From NCBI RefSeq assembly GCF_014489635.1, contig NZ_CP060828.1, forward strand, positions 4,626,001 to 4,690,000: a stretch of 64,000 bases of DNA, read 5' to 3'. This document shows positions 40,927 to 48,837 of this stretch, in pieces (positions within the stretch are counted from its first letter, which is position 1; each line of letters starts with the position of its first letter). The stretch comes from Streptomyces roseirectus (GTDB lineage Bacteria > Actinomycetota > Actinomycetes > Streptomycetales > Streptomycetaceae). The translations under genes and the position numbers were made by a program. The notes below the pieces were generated by a model. It was given only the letters and a program-made list of their open reading frames with translations, was not told where the DNA came from and ran no database searches.

Positions 40927-42147
40927 TCACCCCTCGGGCACCGTCCGGACGGCGAAAATCGTCGTGTCGTCCCCCGGTCTGCCCCCGCTGTGCCGCAGCG
41001 CTCCTTCGCGGACGAAGGCCACGAGCCGCCGCGGTTCCGCGATCCCGGGATCCGCGGCCAGCGCCCGTGCCACCTCCTCCGCCAGCGGATAGAACCGCCC
41101 CTGCGCATCCCGCGCCTCGGTCACCCCGTCGGTCACGAGCAGGACGGTCTCCTCCGCCCCGACCTCGACCCGTACGACCTCAGGGCTACCCCGGAAGTCC
41201 TCAGGGACCCCCGTACCTCCGAAGTCCCCCGTACCTCCGAAGTCCCTCATACCTCCGAGGTCCCCCAGCCCGAGCGGCAGCCCACCACCGATCCCGCCCT
41301 CGCTCCCCTCTCCGGCCGCGCCCCCGACGTCACCCCCTAGTACCCGTACACCTCCCGCCCCCACCACCAGCGGCGGCTCGTGCCCGAACACCACCACCTC
41401 GACGACTGCCACGCCCCCGACCGGCCCCTTAGGGGGATACCCGAGGAGTACGGCGGTGGCGAACCGGTCCCCCTCCTCCCGTCCCACCGCCGCCGCGTGC
41501 GCCCGGTGCCGCAGCATCCGTGTCTCCAGGCGCGCGGCCACCACCGCGAGGTCGGCCTCGTGGTACCCGGCCTCGCGGAACGTCCCGAGCAGCGCCGCCG
41601 CGGCCTCGACCGCCGCGAGCCCCTTGCCCTGGACGTCGCCGACGAGCACCCGCGTCCCGTGCGGGCCGGGCTGGATGTCGTAGAAGTCGCCGCCCACACG
41701 GGCGTCCGCGTCGGCGGCGAGGTACACCTCCGCGTGCCGCAGCCCGCCCCAGTCCGGCGGCAGCGGGCGCAGCACGGTACGCCGGGTGGTGTCGGCGACG
41801 TCCGTCATGCGCACCATCCGCCGCTCGGCCCGCAGCCGCACCGCGCAGGCCAACACGGACAGCGCGCCGCCGACGGCGACGAGCAGCAGGTCGACCGTCC
41901 CGGCCCGGTACTGCTGCGGTTCGCGGAGTTCGGTGGCGACGAACGCGGCCAGGGAGAGGACGGCGAACAGGGCGGTCGTCCGCACCCCGCACAGCACGGC
42001 CGCGATCGCCGCGACGAACACGCAGAACGACTCGACGTGGAAGCGCACGCCGGTGCCCACGTCCAGCAGCGTGACCCCCGCCAGCAGCGCCAACGGCACC
42101 AGCCAGGCCACCCTGCGCCCCCGTACGCCGAAGAGCCCGTGCCGCAT
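40927..42147 (-). CDS. membrane-associated SpoIIE/PP2C-type phosphatase
   Basis: 406 residues from MRHGLFGVRGRRVAW. Four transmembrane helices (about 15-135) precede a SpoIIE-like PP2C phosphatase domain (GGDFYDIQPGPHGTRVLVGDVQGKG, VTDGVTEARD, GRPGDDTTIFAV). These serine phosphatases usually dephosphorylate an anti-anti-sigma factor. No such partner or kinase is adjacent. Between the core motifs the protein carries a GLGDLGGMRDFGGTGDFGGTG insertion, encoded by three near-identical 18-base units around 41209-41272, absent from the expected fold. Regulation of activity by the membrane part is likely but unproven. Confidence 0.85.
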   Translation of the reverse strand: MRHGLFGVRGRRVAWLVPLALLAGVTLLDVGTGVRFHVESFCVFVAAIAAVLCGVRTTALFAVLSLAAFVATELREPQQYRAGTVDLLLVAVGGALSVLACAVRLRAERRMVRMTDVADTTRRTVLRPLPPDWGGLRHAEVYLAADADARVGGDFYDIQPGPHGTRVLVGDVQGKGLAAVEAAAALLGTFREAGYHEADLAVVAARLETRMLRHRAHAAAVGREEGDRFATAVLLGYPPKGPVGGVAVVEVVVFGHEPPLVVGAGGVRVLGGDVGGAAGEGSEGGIGGGLPLGLGDLGGMRDFGGTGDFGGTGVPEDFRGSPEVVRVEVGAEETVLLVTDGVTEARDAQGRFYPLAEEVARALAADPGIAEPRRLVAFVREGALRHSGGRPGDDTTIFAVRTVPEG

Positions 42148-42267
42148 GGGGCGAGGGAAGCACGCCCGGTGGCCGTCCGCATCCGCGCGGCGACCGACTT
42201 GCCTCCGCCCCCGCCCGGGTGTGCCCTGGATGTCGGGGGCACAGAGGCAAGGAGAGGAGTACTCCCG

Positions 42268-42690
42268 ATGGCTCACGCGGCACCCGCACCACGCATGTCG
42301 AAGGACGTCTTCAGCGCCCGCGTCCACCGGATCGCGGCCTGGGCCACCCCTGTGGTACTAGGGCTCGTCTACGGGTACTGGGTGGCGGCCAACCGCCGCT
42401 CGGGCGGTCCGATCACCGGCTGGAACCTGCTGCTCGGCTTCGTCAGCGCGCTCGCCTTCGCGGCGGTGTACGTCGCCGTGCGCGCCCTGGCGCCGCGCCT
42501 GAGGCGCGAAGCGCACGCCCTGCTGTGGACGGCGTTCACGGGCTGTGCCTTCGGCTTCGTCTACAGCCAGACCGGCGCGACGATCTGGCGCTCGGTGATG
42601 ATGGCGCTCGGGGTGGCGGCAGCGTTCTTCGCCGTCCTGTTCTACCGGTACTACACCCGCGAGGACGGAGCAGGACACCGCGTCCGCTGA
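42268..42690 (+). CDS. small integral membrane protein
   Basis: 140 residues from MAHAAPAPRMSKDVF with GGAGAGGAG upstream. Four hydrophobic helices (about 22-42, 57-78, 88-108, 114-132) connected by short loops, with a basic C-terminus. No motif of a known transporter or enzyme. It is convergent with the SH3-like gene, across a perfect 14-base hairpin, and divergent from the SpoIIE phosphatase upstream. Typical of conserved Streptomyces membrane proteins without function. Confidence 0.7.
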   Translation: MAHAAPAPRMSKDVFSARVHRIAAWATPVVLGLVYGYWVAANRRSGGPITGWNLLLGFVSALAFAAVYVAVRALAPRLRREAHALLWTAFTGCAFGFVYSQTGATIWRSVMMALGVAAAFFAVLFYRYYTREDGAGHRVR

Positions 42691-42721
42691 GGTACGTCAT
42701 ACCTGAGAGTTCGTACCTGAG

Positions 42722-42769
42722 AGGGCCGGGCCCCGATGAGTGGTTCTCCACCCACCGGGGCCCGGCCCT
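42722..42769. terminator. bidirectional terminator between convergent genes
   Basis: AGGGCCGGGCCCCG (42722-42735) and CGGGGCCCGGCCCT (42756-42769) form a perfect 14-base stem with a 20-base loop, between the stops at 42690 and 42790. Confidence 0.8.
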
Positions 42770-42789
42770 GTCACGGTCGCCGCATACGC

Positions 42790-43338
42790 TCACCACCAGC
42801 CCGAGGACCCGGCGGAGCTCCAGCTCCACGATCCGGACGCGCTCCACGACCCGGACCCCGACGCGCTCCACGAGGCGTCGTACGGGTCGTAGGTGTAGGA
42901 CCCGTAGGGGTTGTCCCAGTTGCTCCAGTTCCCGTTCTTCCACTGGGGGCAGGGGTCGGAGCAGGTCGGCACCCAGGCACCGCCGGTGTTCACGAAGGCG
43001 GCGCTGGCCCAGCCCTGGGCGCCGACGAGCCAGTACCAGTAGGGGTTCCCGTTGACGCTCTGTCCCTGGACCAGGCACTGCACACGGTCCTGGCTGCCGG
43101 GCGAGAGCGCGGTGACGACACCCGAGTTCGTGGTGGGCGCCGACCGCACGTTGAGTTCGGTGCGGGAGACGACGGTGCCCCAGACCGGGCCGCCGCCACC
43201 GCCGCCGCGCCCTTCGGTGACGGCGGGTGCCGCTGTCGGCGGGGCTGCCGCCGCCTGCGTGCCCACCGCGGCCACGGCCAGCGTGCCACCGGTGAGCAGG
43301 GCCGCGGCCAGGGTCCGCAGGACCGGAGTGCTGCGCAT
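42790..43338 (-). CDS. secreted SH3-like protein with Trp-rich tail
   Basis: 182 residues from MRSTPVLRTLAAALL; longer start not supported. Signal peptide with AAA-AP cleavage. The central domain is a bacterial SH3 module (TELNVRSAPTTNSGVVTALSPGSQDRVQCLVQGQ, YWYWLVGAQGWASAAFV), the type that binds peptidoglycan. Two Cys (VQCLV, TCSDPC) suggest a disulfide. The C-terminus is a Trp/Ser/Asn-rich run (NGNWSNWDNPYGSY) that could bind polymers. Probably a cell-wall binding protein; no catalytic domain. Confidence 0.8.
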   Translation of the reverse strand: MRSTPVLRTLAAALLTGGTLAVAAVGTQAAAAPPTAAPAVTEGRGGGGGGPVWGTVVSRTELNVRSAPTTNSGVVTALSPGSQDRVQCLVQGQSVNGNPYWYWLVGAQGWASAAFVNTGGAWVPTCSDPCPQWKNGNWSNWDNPYGSYTYDPYDASWSASGSGSWSASGSWSWSSAGSSGWW

Positions 43339-43560
43339 GATTCGGCCTCCTTCTCCCCTGAACGTCCCCGGTTTCTCCCCAGCACCAGGAAACACCCGTT
43401 CGGGTGAACCCTCCACCGGAGAGAGGTTCCGCCGGAGCACGGGGGACGACAGGGGGTGACGGGCGGCGGCGAGCGGCGACGGGTACGGCACCCACATGGC
43501 GGCCATCCGCTGGCGTAGCTCTCAGGTACGGCCTTGCCTGGAGGCGTGGCCCTTACCCGC

Positions 43561-44397
43561 GTGACCCGTAATACCCGTACGCCCCGTAGTACCCGTACGA
43601 CCCTCTCCGCCGCGCTCGTCGCCCTCGCCTGCCTCCTCGCCCCCTTCGCGACGCTCACTCTCTGGGCGTCGTACGGCCTGCGGGACCAGGAGCGGTACGT
43701 CGAGGCGCTGGCGCCGCTGGCCACGGACGCGGCGGTGCGGCGGACGATCGTCGAGGGGGTGGCCCGCGAGGCGCCCGGGGTGCCGAGGCGGGTCGTCGAG
43801 GACGAGGTGCGCCGCTTCACCGCGACACCCGCCTACCGCGCGGCCTGGGACGAGGGGAACAGGGAGACGTACGCGGCGGTGATGAGGGCGCTGGCGGACC
43901 CGGCGCGGGACGAGGTGGCCGTGCCCCCGTCCATGCCCGCACGCATGTCCGCACCTGCGCCCGCGCCCGCGTCGAAGCGTCAACTCGGCTTCACCCAGGC
44001 ATCGTTCAGCCAGAGCCCGGTCACCCTCCTCCCCCGGCAGAACCTCGATGTCCTGCGCAGGAGTTACCACGCGCTGGACGTCGCCGGGTTCTGGCTGCCG
44101 GTCGCGGCGGTGGCGTTCGCCGGGGCGGGGATCGCGGTGGCCGTGTGCCGGCGCCGGGCGCTGACGGCGACCGCCCTGGGGACGGCGCTGGGCGGTGCCC
44201 TGCTCGGCGTCGCGGTCGTCGTCGCCCGCCACTTCACCGTCGACGGCCTCACCGACCCGGCCCACCGCACCGCCGCGGCGGCCGTGTACGACGCCCTGAC
44301 CGAGACCCTGCGCACGGCGTCCTGGCTGCTGCTGGCCGGCGGCCTCACGGTCGCGGGCGCGGCGTGGCTGGCCGGGGTGGTGCGGGCGCGGGCCTGA
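43561..44397 (+). CDS. membrane protein with extracytoplasmic loop
   Basis: About 278 residues. The start is uncertain: the frame opens at a TTG (43534); GTG codons at 43546 and 43561 are alternatives, none with ideal spacing. I use 43561. The N-terminus carries TRNTRTPRSTRTT, encoded by CCCGTAATACCCGTACG words, followed by helix one (about 18-38, ALVALACLLAPFATLTLWAS). A 130-residue outer region and three more helices follow. The outer loop has DVLRRSYHALDVAGFWL. No family recognised. The word at the very start of the coding region may have changed the original start. Confidence 0.6.
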   Translation: MTRNTRTPRSTRTTLSAALVALACLLAPFATLTLWASYGLRDQERYVEALAPLATDAAVRRTIVEGVAREAPGVPRRVVEDEVRRFTATPAYRAAWDEGNRETYAAVMRALADPARDEVAVPPSMPARMSAPAPAPASKRQLGFTQASFSQSPVTLLPRQNLDVLRRSYHALDVAGFWLPVAAVAFAGAGIAVAVCRRRALTATALGTALGGALLGVAVVVARHFTVDGLTDPAHRTAAAAVYDALTETLRTASWLLLAGGLTVAGAAWLAGVVRARA

Positions 44398-44525
44398 GAC
44401 GCGGGCTTGAGTGGCCCCTGCCTGAACTGGCGTGCCCTGAACCGGCGTTGACGCGATCCGACGCGGCCATTGCATCGGCGCTGGCCTGAACCGGCACCGA
44501 TCCTGGGCCAGTTGGGTCGGTCGGG
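44398..44525. other. short gap with CCTGAAC repeats
   Basis: Three imperfect copies of CCTGAAC[CT]GGC at about 44411, 44428 and 44484 in the 128-base gap between convergent genes. No gene. Confidence 0.5.
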
Positions 44526-45539
44526 TCAGTTGCGTCGGTGCAGGGCGATGTCGACCAGGAGGGCGCGGTGGTCGGTGCCGGGGAGGTCGAGGAAGCGGGA
44601 GCCGGACACCGAGAAGTCGGCGCTGAGCAGGACGTGGTCGATCTGGGTGCCGAAGGCCGGCGTAGTACGTGAGGGCCAGCTGGGCTCGCGGCCGTCTCCG
44701 GCGAGCCGCGCCGCGTCCCGGAGGCCGGTGTCGAGGATGCGGCGGAAGGCCGCGTGGTCCTGGGAGGCGTTGAAGTCCCCCGCGAGTACTACGGGTCCGG
44801 TGCGCCCGGCGGCCCAGGCCCTGATCCGGGCCAGCTCCTTCTTCCACAGGCCCACCTGGTCGGGGAGCGGGGGCATCGGGTGGGCGAGCTGGAGGTGTAC
44901 GGGGACCCCGGCGACGTCGGCGACCGCGCCCGGCATGCCCATCTCGGCGGGGATGGTCGCGGCGGGGGTGAGGGGGTGGCGACTGAGGATGACCGACCCC
45001 ACGGAGGTACCCCCTTCGACCGACTGCCGGTAGGGGTAGGGGGCGGCGAGTTCGCGGCGCAGGGTGGCCTGGCAGCCGTACTCGCACTCCTGGACGAAGA
45101 CGAGGTCGGGTTTCTCGCGGCGGACGGCCTCCAGGAGCGCGCCGGTGGCCCAGCCGAACTCGACGTTGGAGGTCAGCACCGTCAGCCGGGCGGCGACGGA
45201 GCCGCCGGGTTCGCGGGCGTCGCCGTGGGGCTGGAGGAACCAGGCCAGCGAGCCGAGGACGGCGGCGCTCCACAGCAGCCCCGGCCACCAGCGGACGAGC
45301 AGGGCGAGGAGCGCCGCGGCGGTCGCGGGAACGAGCAACCACGGGAGGAACGCGAGGAGTTGGGGTACCGGGGTGACCGCGTCCGTGTCGGCGATCCGGC
45401 ATCCGACGACGGCACTCACCCCGGCGAGCACCACCGCCGCGCACCAGGCCCCGGCGACTCTTCCCCGGGGCCCGGCGGACGGCTCAGCGGAACTCTCGGA
45501 CGACCTCGATGCGTCCGACGATGTGCTCGTTGAACTCAT
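44526..45539 (-). CDS. membrane-anchored endonuclease/exonuclease/phosphatase family protein
   Basis: 337 residues. A Ser/Asp-rich N-terminus and three to four hydrophobic helices (about 28-105) precede an EEP catalytic domain: LTSNVEFGW, QECEYGC, GDFNASQDH, TQIDHVLLS, TDHRALLVD. Those motifs include the Asp/His/Asn catalytic set of DNase-I-type phosphodiesterases. The active site would face outside the membrane or the cytoplasm depending on topology; I expect an extracellular catalytic domain. Substrates range from lipid phosphates to nucleic acids. Its start overlaps the end of the 117-residue gene by 56 bases, so the true start may be later. Confidence 0.8.
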   Translation of the reverse strand: MSSTSTSSDASRSSESSAEPSAGPRGRVAGAWCAAVVLAGVSAVVGCRIADTDAVTPVPQLLAFLPWLLVPATAAALLALLVRWWPGLLWSAAVLGSLAWFLQPHGDAREPGGSVAARLTVLTSNVEFGWATGALLEAVRREKPDLVFVQECEYGCQATLRRELAAPYPYRQSVEGGTSVGSVILSRHPLTPAATIPAEMGMPGAVADVAGVPVHLQLAHPMPPLPDQVGLWKKELARIRAWAAGRTGPVVLAGDFNASQDHAAFRRILDTGLRDAARLAGDGREPSWPSRTTPAFGTQIDHVLLSADFSVSGSRFLDLPGTDHRALLVDIALHRRN

Positions 45540-45837
45540 CCAGCTCCTCCGCGGGCACCCACAGCTCCAGAATGGTCTTCCCCCCAGCCTGCCGTACCGG
45601 ATACCGGGACAAGAACTCGGTCTCCACCTCGAACCGGGTCACATACCCCACCCCGGACGCGGGCACGTTCCACTCCCGCGCGATCCGGCTCGCGTAGTCC
45701 TCATTGAGCACGGGATAGAAGATCGGCTGCTCCGGCAGCCTGGGCGGCCACGCCACCCACCCACTCGCCTCGACCAACGCCAACTCTTCGGGACCGGTGG
45801 GACGCCAGAGGGTGGTTGTAGGGGTTGAGGTACTCAT
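45484..45837 (-). CDS. conserved small protein (annotated elsewhere as ADP-ribosylation/crystallin J1)
   Basis: 117 residues from MSTSTPTTTLWRP. Strongly conserved in Streptomyces as far as I recall, with GPEELALVEASGWVAWPPRLPEQPIFYPVLNEDYASRIAREWN and LELWVPAEELDEFN. The ADP-ribosylation/crystallin J1 label seen in databases is misleading, as the domain is not an ADP-ribosyl hydrolase. Soluble, no motif I can tie to activity. Overlaps the downstream gene, so the two may be coupled. Confidence 0.75.
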   Translation of the reverse strand: MSTSTPTTTLWRPTGPEELALVEASGWVAWPPRLPEQPIFYPVLNEDYASRIAREWNVPASGVGYVTRFEVETEFLSRYPVRQAGGKTILELWVPAEELDEFNEHIVGRIEVVREFR

Positions 45838-45947
45838 GAGTGACGACCGTAGTCGTAGCCCTGCGGGGTGAGCGACGGGGTTTCCGTGGCTCTGAAGTAG
45901 CTCAGATCGCCTTGACCGGACGACGGGCCGGGGCGACTGTTCGGCTC

Positions 45948-46439
45948 ATGACCAGGGCAAAGACATGGGGGACGGCCGTCTCGGCGGCCGTGCTGGCGCT
46001 GGCGGGCTGCGGCGCGGAAGGCGCGTCACAGCCCGGCGGACAGCCGGCGGCGAGCGGGGTACCGGCGGCCGTCGAGCCCGCCGGTAACAAACACACGGCC
46101 GTGGTCGGGGTGCCGTCACTGGGGGGCGGTGAAGCCTTGGTCAGTGGGGCGGCGCGCAAGGGGAGCGCGGAGTATCCGATCCCTGGCGGGCTGCGCGCGG
46201 GCGGGATGCTCGCCGTGGCGTTCGAGTGTGAGGGGGCGGGGAAGCTCGTAGTCGACGTGGTGCCCGCCGGCGCCTCCTTCTCCGTCCCGTGTGAGAAGGG
46301 GAAGGTGGCGCCGTTGATGAACGTGATCGAGGTGGACCGGACCGACCCCGCCGGGATGCTGCGGTTCACGGCGGGGTCGGGGGTCACCTGGGCGTTCGCG
46401 GCCGGATGGGACAACTCCAGCCGGGAGCGGGCGAGTTAG
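45948..46439 (+). CDS. lipoprotein of unknown function
   Basis: 163 residues from MTRAKTWGTAVSAAVLALAGCGAE, with a clear lipobox ALAGC. The frame is open further up but the signal peptide fixes the start. The mature part is an Ala/Gly-rich beta domain (GGEALVSGAARKGSAEYPIPGGLRAGG, VAFECEGAGKLVVDV) with a Cys pair in FECEG and SVPCEKG. Ends overlapping the convergent PhoX gene by 4 bases. No family recognised. Confidence 0.75.
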   Translation: MTRAKTWGTAVSAAVLALAGCGAEGASQPGGQPAASGVPAAVEPAGNKHTAVVGVPSLGGGEALVSGAARKGSAEYPIPGGLRAGGMLAVAFECEGAGKLVVDVVPAGASFSVPCEKGKVAPLMNVIEVDRTDPAGMLRFTAGSGVTWAFAAGWDNSSRERAS

Positions 46440-48523
46440 ACGCCGATGTCGCGCCCGTCCTTGCGCCAGACCGAGACGACGGACGGGCGGACGATCTTGC
46501 CGGGGCCGTCGGGCCAGGTGGAGGCGGGCTTCTCGACCGAGGCGCCGTCGATCTCACCGGGGTGCTGGACGGAGACGAGGACGCGGCGGTCCTGGATGAG
46601 CGGCCCGCAGGTCTCGGCGCCGGTCGGAACGGTGAGGAACTGCTTCAGCTCGCCACGCCGCTCGCCCTTGGTCGCGACGCCGAACAGGCCGTCGTGGGAC
46701 CCGAGTTGGTTGCCGTCGGTGGAGATCCACAGGTTGCCGTGCGGGTCGAATGCGACGTTGTCCGGGCAGGAGATGGGGCTGACACCGGACTTGGGGAAAC
46801 CGGCGAAGTACGTGTTCGGGTCGTTCGGGTCGCCCGCGACGAGGAACAGCGACCAGCCGAACTTCAGCGACTCCGGCCGGCCCCGGTGCTCGGTCAACTC
46901 CAGCACGTGGCCGTGCTTGTTGGCGTTGCGCGGGTTCGCCTCGTCCGCCTTGGCGTTCGAACCGACGCCGCGGTTGGAGTTGTTGGTGAGCGCGACGTAC
47001 ACCTTGCCGGTGACCGGGGAGGGTTCGATGTCCTCGGGGCGGTCCATCTTCGTCGCGCCGACCTTGTCGCCGGCGATCCGCGTGAAGACGAACACCTCGT
47101 CGGCGGTCATGCCCTCGACGTGGGAGACGGCGCCCTTCGCGGTCGCCGTCGCCAGCGGGATCCACACGCCGGCGCCGTCGAACTCCCCGTCGGCGGGCAG
47201 CTTTCCGGTGCCGTCGATCTCGATCGCGGGCGAGTCGCCGGTCAACTTCGCGACGTACAGGGTGCCTTCGTCGAGCAGCGAGAGGTTGTGCTCGCGCACC
47301 GCGCGCGACGAACCCCGCTTCATCCGCTTGCTGCCGACGAACTTGTAGAAGTAGTCGAAGCGTTCGTCGTCGCCGGAGTAGATCACCGGACGCCCGTCGG
47401 CGGTGAGGCGGACGGTGGCGGCCTCGTGCTTGAAGCGGCCGAGGGCGGTGTGCTTACGGGGCGTGGACCCGGGGTCGTACGGGTCGAACTCGACGACGTA
47501 CCCGAACCGGTGGACCTCGTTGGGCTCCTGGGCGACGTCGAACCGCTTGTCGAACCGTTCCCACTTGCGCTCGGTGGCGCCCGTGCCGATGCCGTACCGC
47601 TTGTCGGTACTACGGGAGGAGTTGGCGAAGTACTGGTTGAAGTTCTCCTCGCCGTGCAGCGTCGTACCCCAGGGTGTCGTACCTCCGGAGCAGTTGTTGA
47701 GCGTCCCGTACACCTTGGTGCCGGTCGGGTCGGCGGAGGTCTTCAGCAGGTCCGACCCGGCGGCGGGCCCGGTCAGCCGGAACTCGGTGGTCGCGGTGAC
47801 CCGCCGGTTGAGGCGGTGGCGCGGCACGGCGGTGAGCTTGCCGGTCCTGCGGTCCTCCTGGACGACGACGGCGCTCAGGCCGTGCGCCGCCCAGGCGACC
47901 TCGACCTGCTGGCGCGTCGGGGTCGCGGGGTCGTAGCCGCGGAACATCAGGATCTCGTCGGTGTACTCGTGGTTGGCGACGAGGAGTTGGCGGTCGCACT
48001 CGCCCGGCAGGGGGAGGAGGGCGAGGAAGTCGTTGTTGTACCCGAACTGGCCCGCCTGCGCGGCGGCCGTCTGGTTCTCCGGGTCGAAGGCGGGGGCGCC
48101 CTTGACGATGGGCTCGCCCCAGCGGACGACGACGTTCTGCTCGTAGCCCCCGGGTACGACGACGGCGTCGGTGGTGTTGGGGGCGACGGCGTCGTAGCGC
48201 AGGCCGCGGGCCGCCTTTCCGGCGGGCTTGCCCTGAGCACCGGGTATGACGGGGTTACCCGTAAGGGGCGCGGCGTCGGCGGACGGAGCGTTCGTGACCG
48301 TCGCGGCACCGGCCGCGGCGGCGACGGTCACCACGGCGGCGGCCCGCACCATCGCGCGGCGGCTGAGCGCACCGGCGATCACGTCGCCGACGTACTCGTT
48401 GTCACTGGTGTTGGGCACCTCGTGGAAGCAGGCGTCGCCGCACCGGAAACGGCAGGTCATGGCGGAACGGCCGCCCGGATGCGAACCGGTCGGCGTGGTG
48501 ATGATCGGCAGCAGCTTGCGCAC
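46436..48523 (-). CDS. PhoX-type secreted alkaline phosphatase
   Basis: 695 residues from a GTG (VRKLLPIITT) with GGGGAGA upstream. The N-terminus carries a twin-arginine type signal (LSRRAMVRAAAVVTVAAAAGAAT) preceded by a Cys-containing segment (CRFRCGDACFHE). The body is the PhoX/DUF839 beta-propeller family, with segments such as YGYVVEFDPYDPG, VYVALTNNSNRG and SPISCPDNVAFDPHGNLWISTDG. PhoX is a calcium- and iron-dependent phosphatase that scavenges phosphate outside the cell. A PHO-box-like direct repeat lies upstream of the start, consistent with phosphate-starvation control. Confidence 0.9.
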   Translation of the reverse strand: MRKLLPIITTPTGSHPGGRSAMTCRFRCGDACFHEVPNTSDNEYVGDVIAGALSRRAMVRAAAVVTVAAAAGAATVTNAPSADAAPLTGNPVIPGAQGKPAGKAARGLRYDAVAPNTTDAVVVPGGYEQNVVVRWGEPIVKGAPAFDPENQTAAAQAGQFGYNNDFLALLPLPGECDRQLLVANHEYTDEILMFRGYDPATPTRQQVEVAWAAHGLSAVVVQEDRRTGKLTAVPRHRLNRRVTATTEFRLTGPAAGSDLLKTSADPTGTKVYGTLNNCSGGTTPWGTTLHGEENFNQYFANSSRSTDKRYGIGTGATERKWERFDKRFDVAQEPNEVHRFGYVVEFDPYDPGSTPRKHTALGRFKHEAATVRLTADGRPVIYSGDDERFDYFYKFVGSKRMKRGSSRAVREHNLSLLDEGTLYVAKLTGDSPAIEIDGTGKLPADGEFDGAGVWIPLATATAKGAVSHVEGMTADEVFVFTRIAGDKVGATKMDRPEDIEPSPVTGKVYVALTNNSNRGVGSNAKADEANPRNANKHGHVLELTEHRGRPESLKFGWSLFLVAGDPNDPNTYFAGFPKSGVSPISCPDNVAFDPHGNLWISTDGNQLGSHDGLFGVATKGERRGELKQFLTVPTGAETCGPLIQDRRVLVSVQHPGEIDGASVEKPASTWPDGPGKIVRPSVVSVWRKDGRDIGV

Positions 48524-48837
48524 TTTGCTCTCCCCTTGCGTACCCTTGATATGAGCGTGACGGTAGGGGTGTGTATGTGCCGGAGCGGGGCGGGTGGATG
48601 AACGCCGGATGAACGCGTGGGGGATTAGGGGGTGTCGGGGGTGCCCCTCAGGGGGGTGGAGAGGGCCTGACTTCGGAGTTGGCCGGTTTCCATGGCCACG
48701 TCTCGGTGCTGGGTGTTTGACACACGCCCCCTTCTCGCGCTCACCCCTGCCCAAGATCGCCATGCGGGGCCGCTAACCTTACGTGTCCGTCCTGGCCAGG
48801 GATTGACGGGCTTCAACTCACGCGAAGGGTTGCGCAC
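48524..48837. other. 314-base gap between phoX and the VWA gene
   Basis: Holds the phoX promoter and PHO-box-like repeat on one side, and on the other the presumed promoter of the VWA gene. No gene seen. Confidence 0.5.
48596..48614 (-). promoter_or_regulatory. PHO-box-like direct repeat upstream of phoX
   Basis: On the minus strand: GTTCATCC-GGC-GTTCATCC, two perfect repeats with an 11-base period, 73-91 bases before the PhoX start codon. This matches the direct-repeat units bound by PhoP in Streptomyces. A -10-like CATACA lies 18 bases further in. Confidence 0.75.

Noticed and set aside
42790..43338. Reading the SH3-like protein as a peptidoglycan hydrolase
   Set aside because: No catalytic domain accompanies the SH3 module; the rest is signal peptide and a Trp-rich tail.
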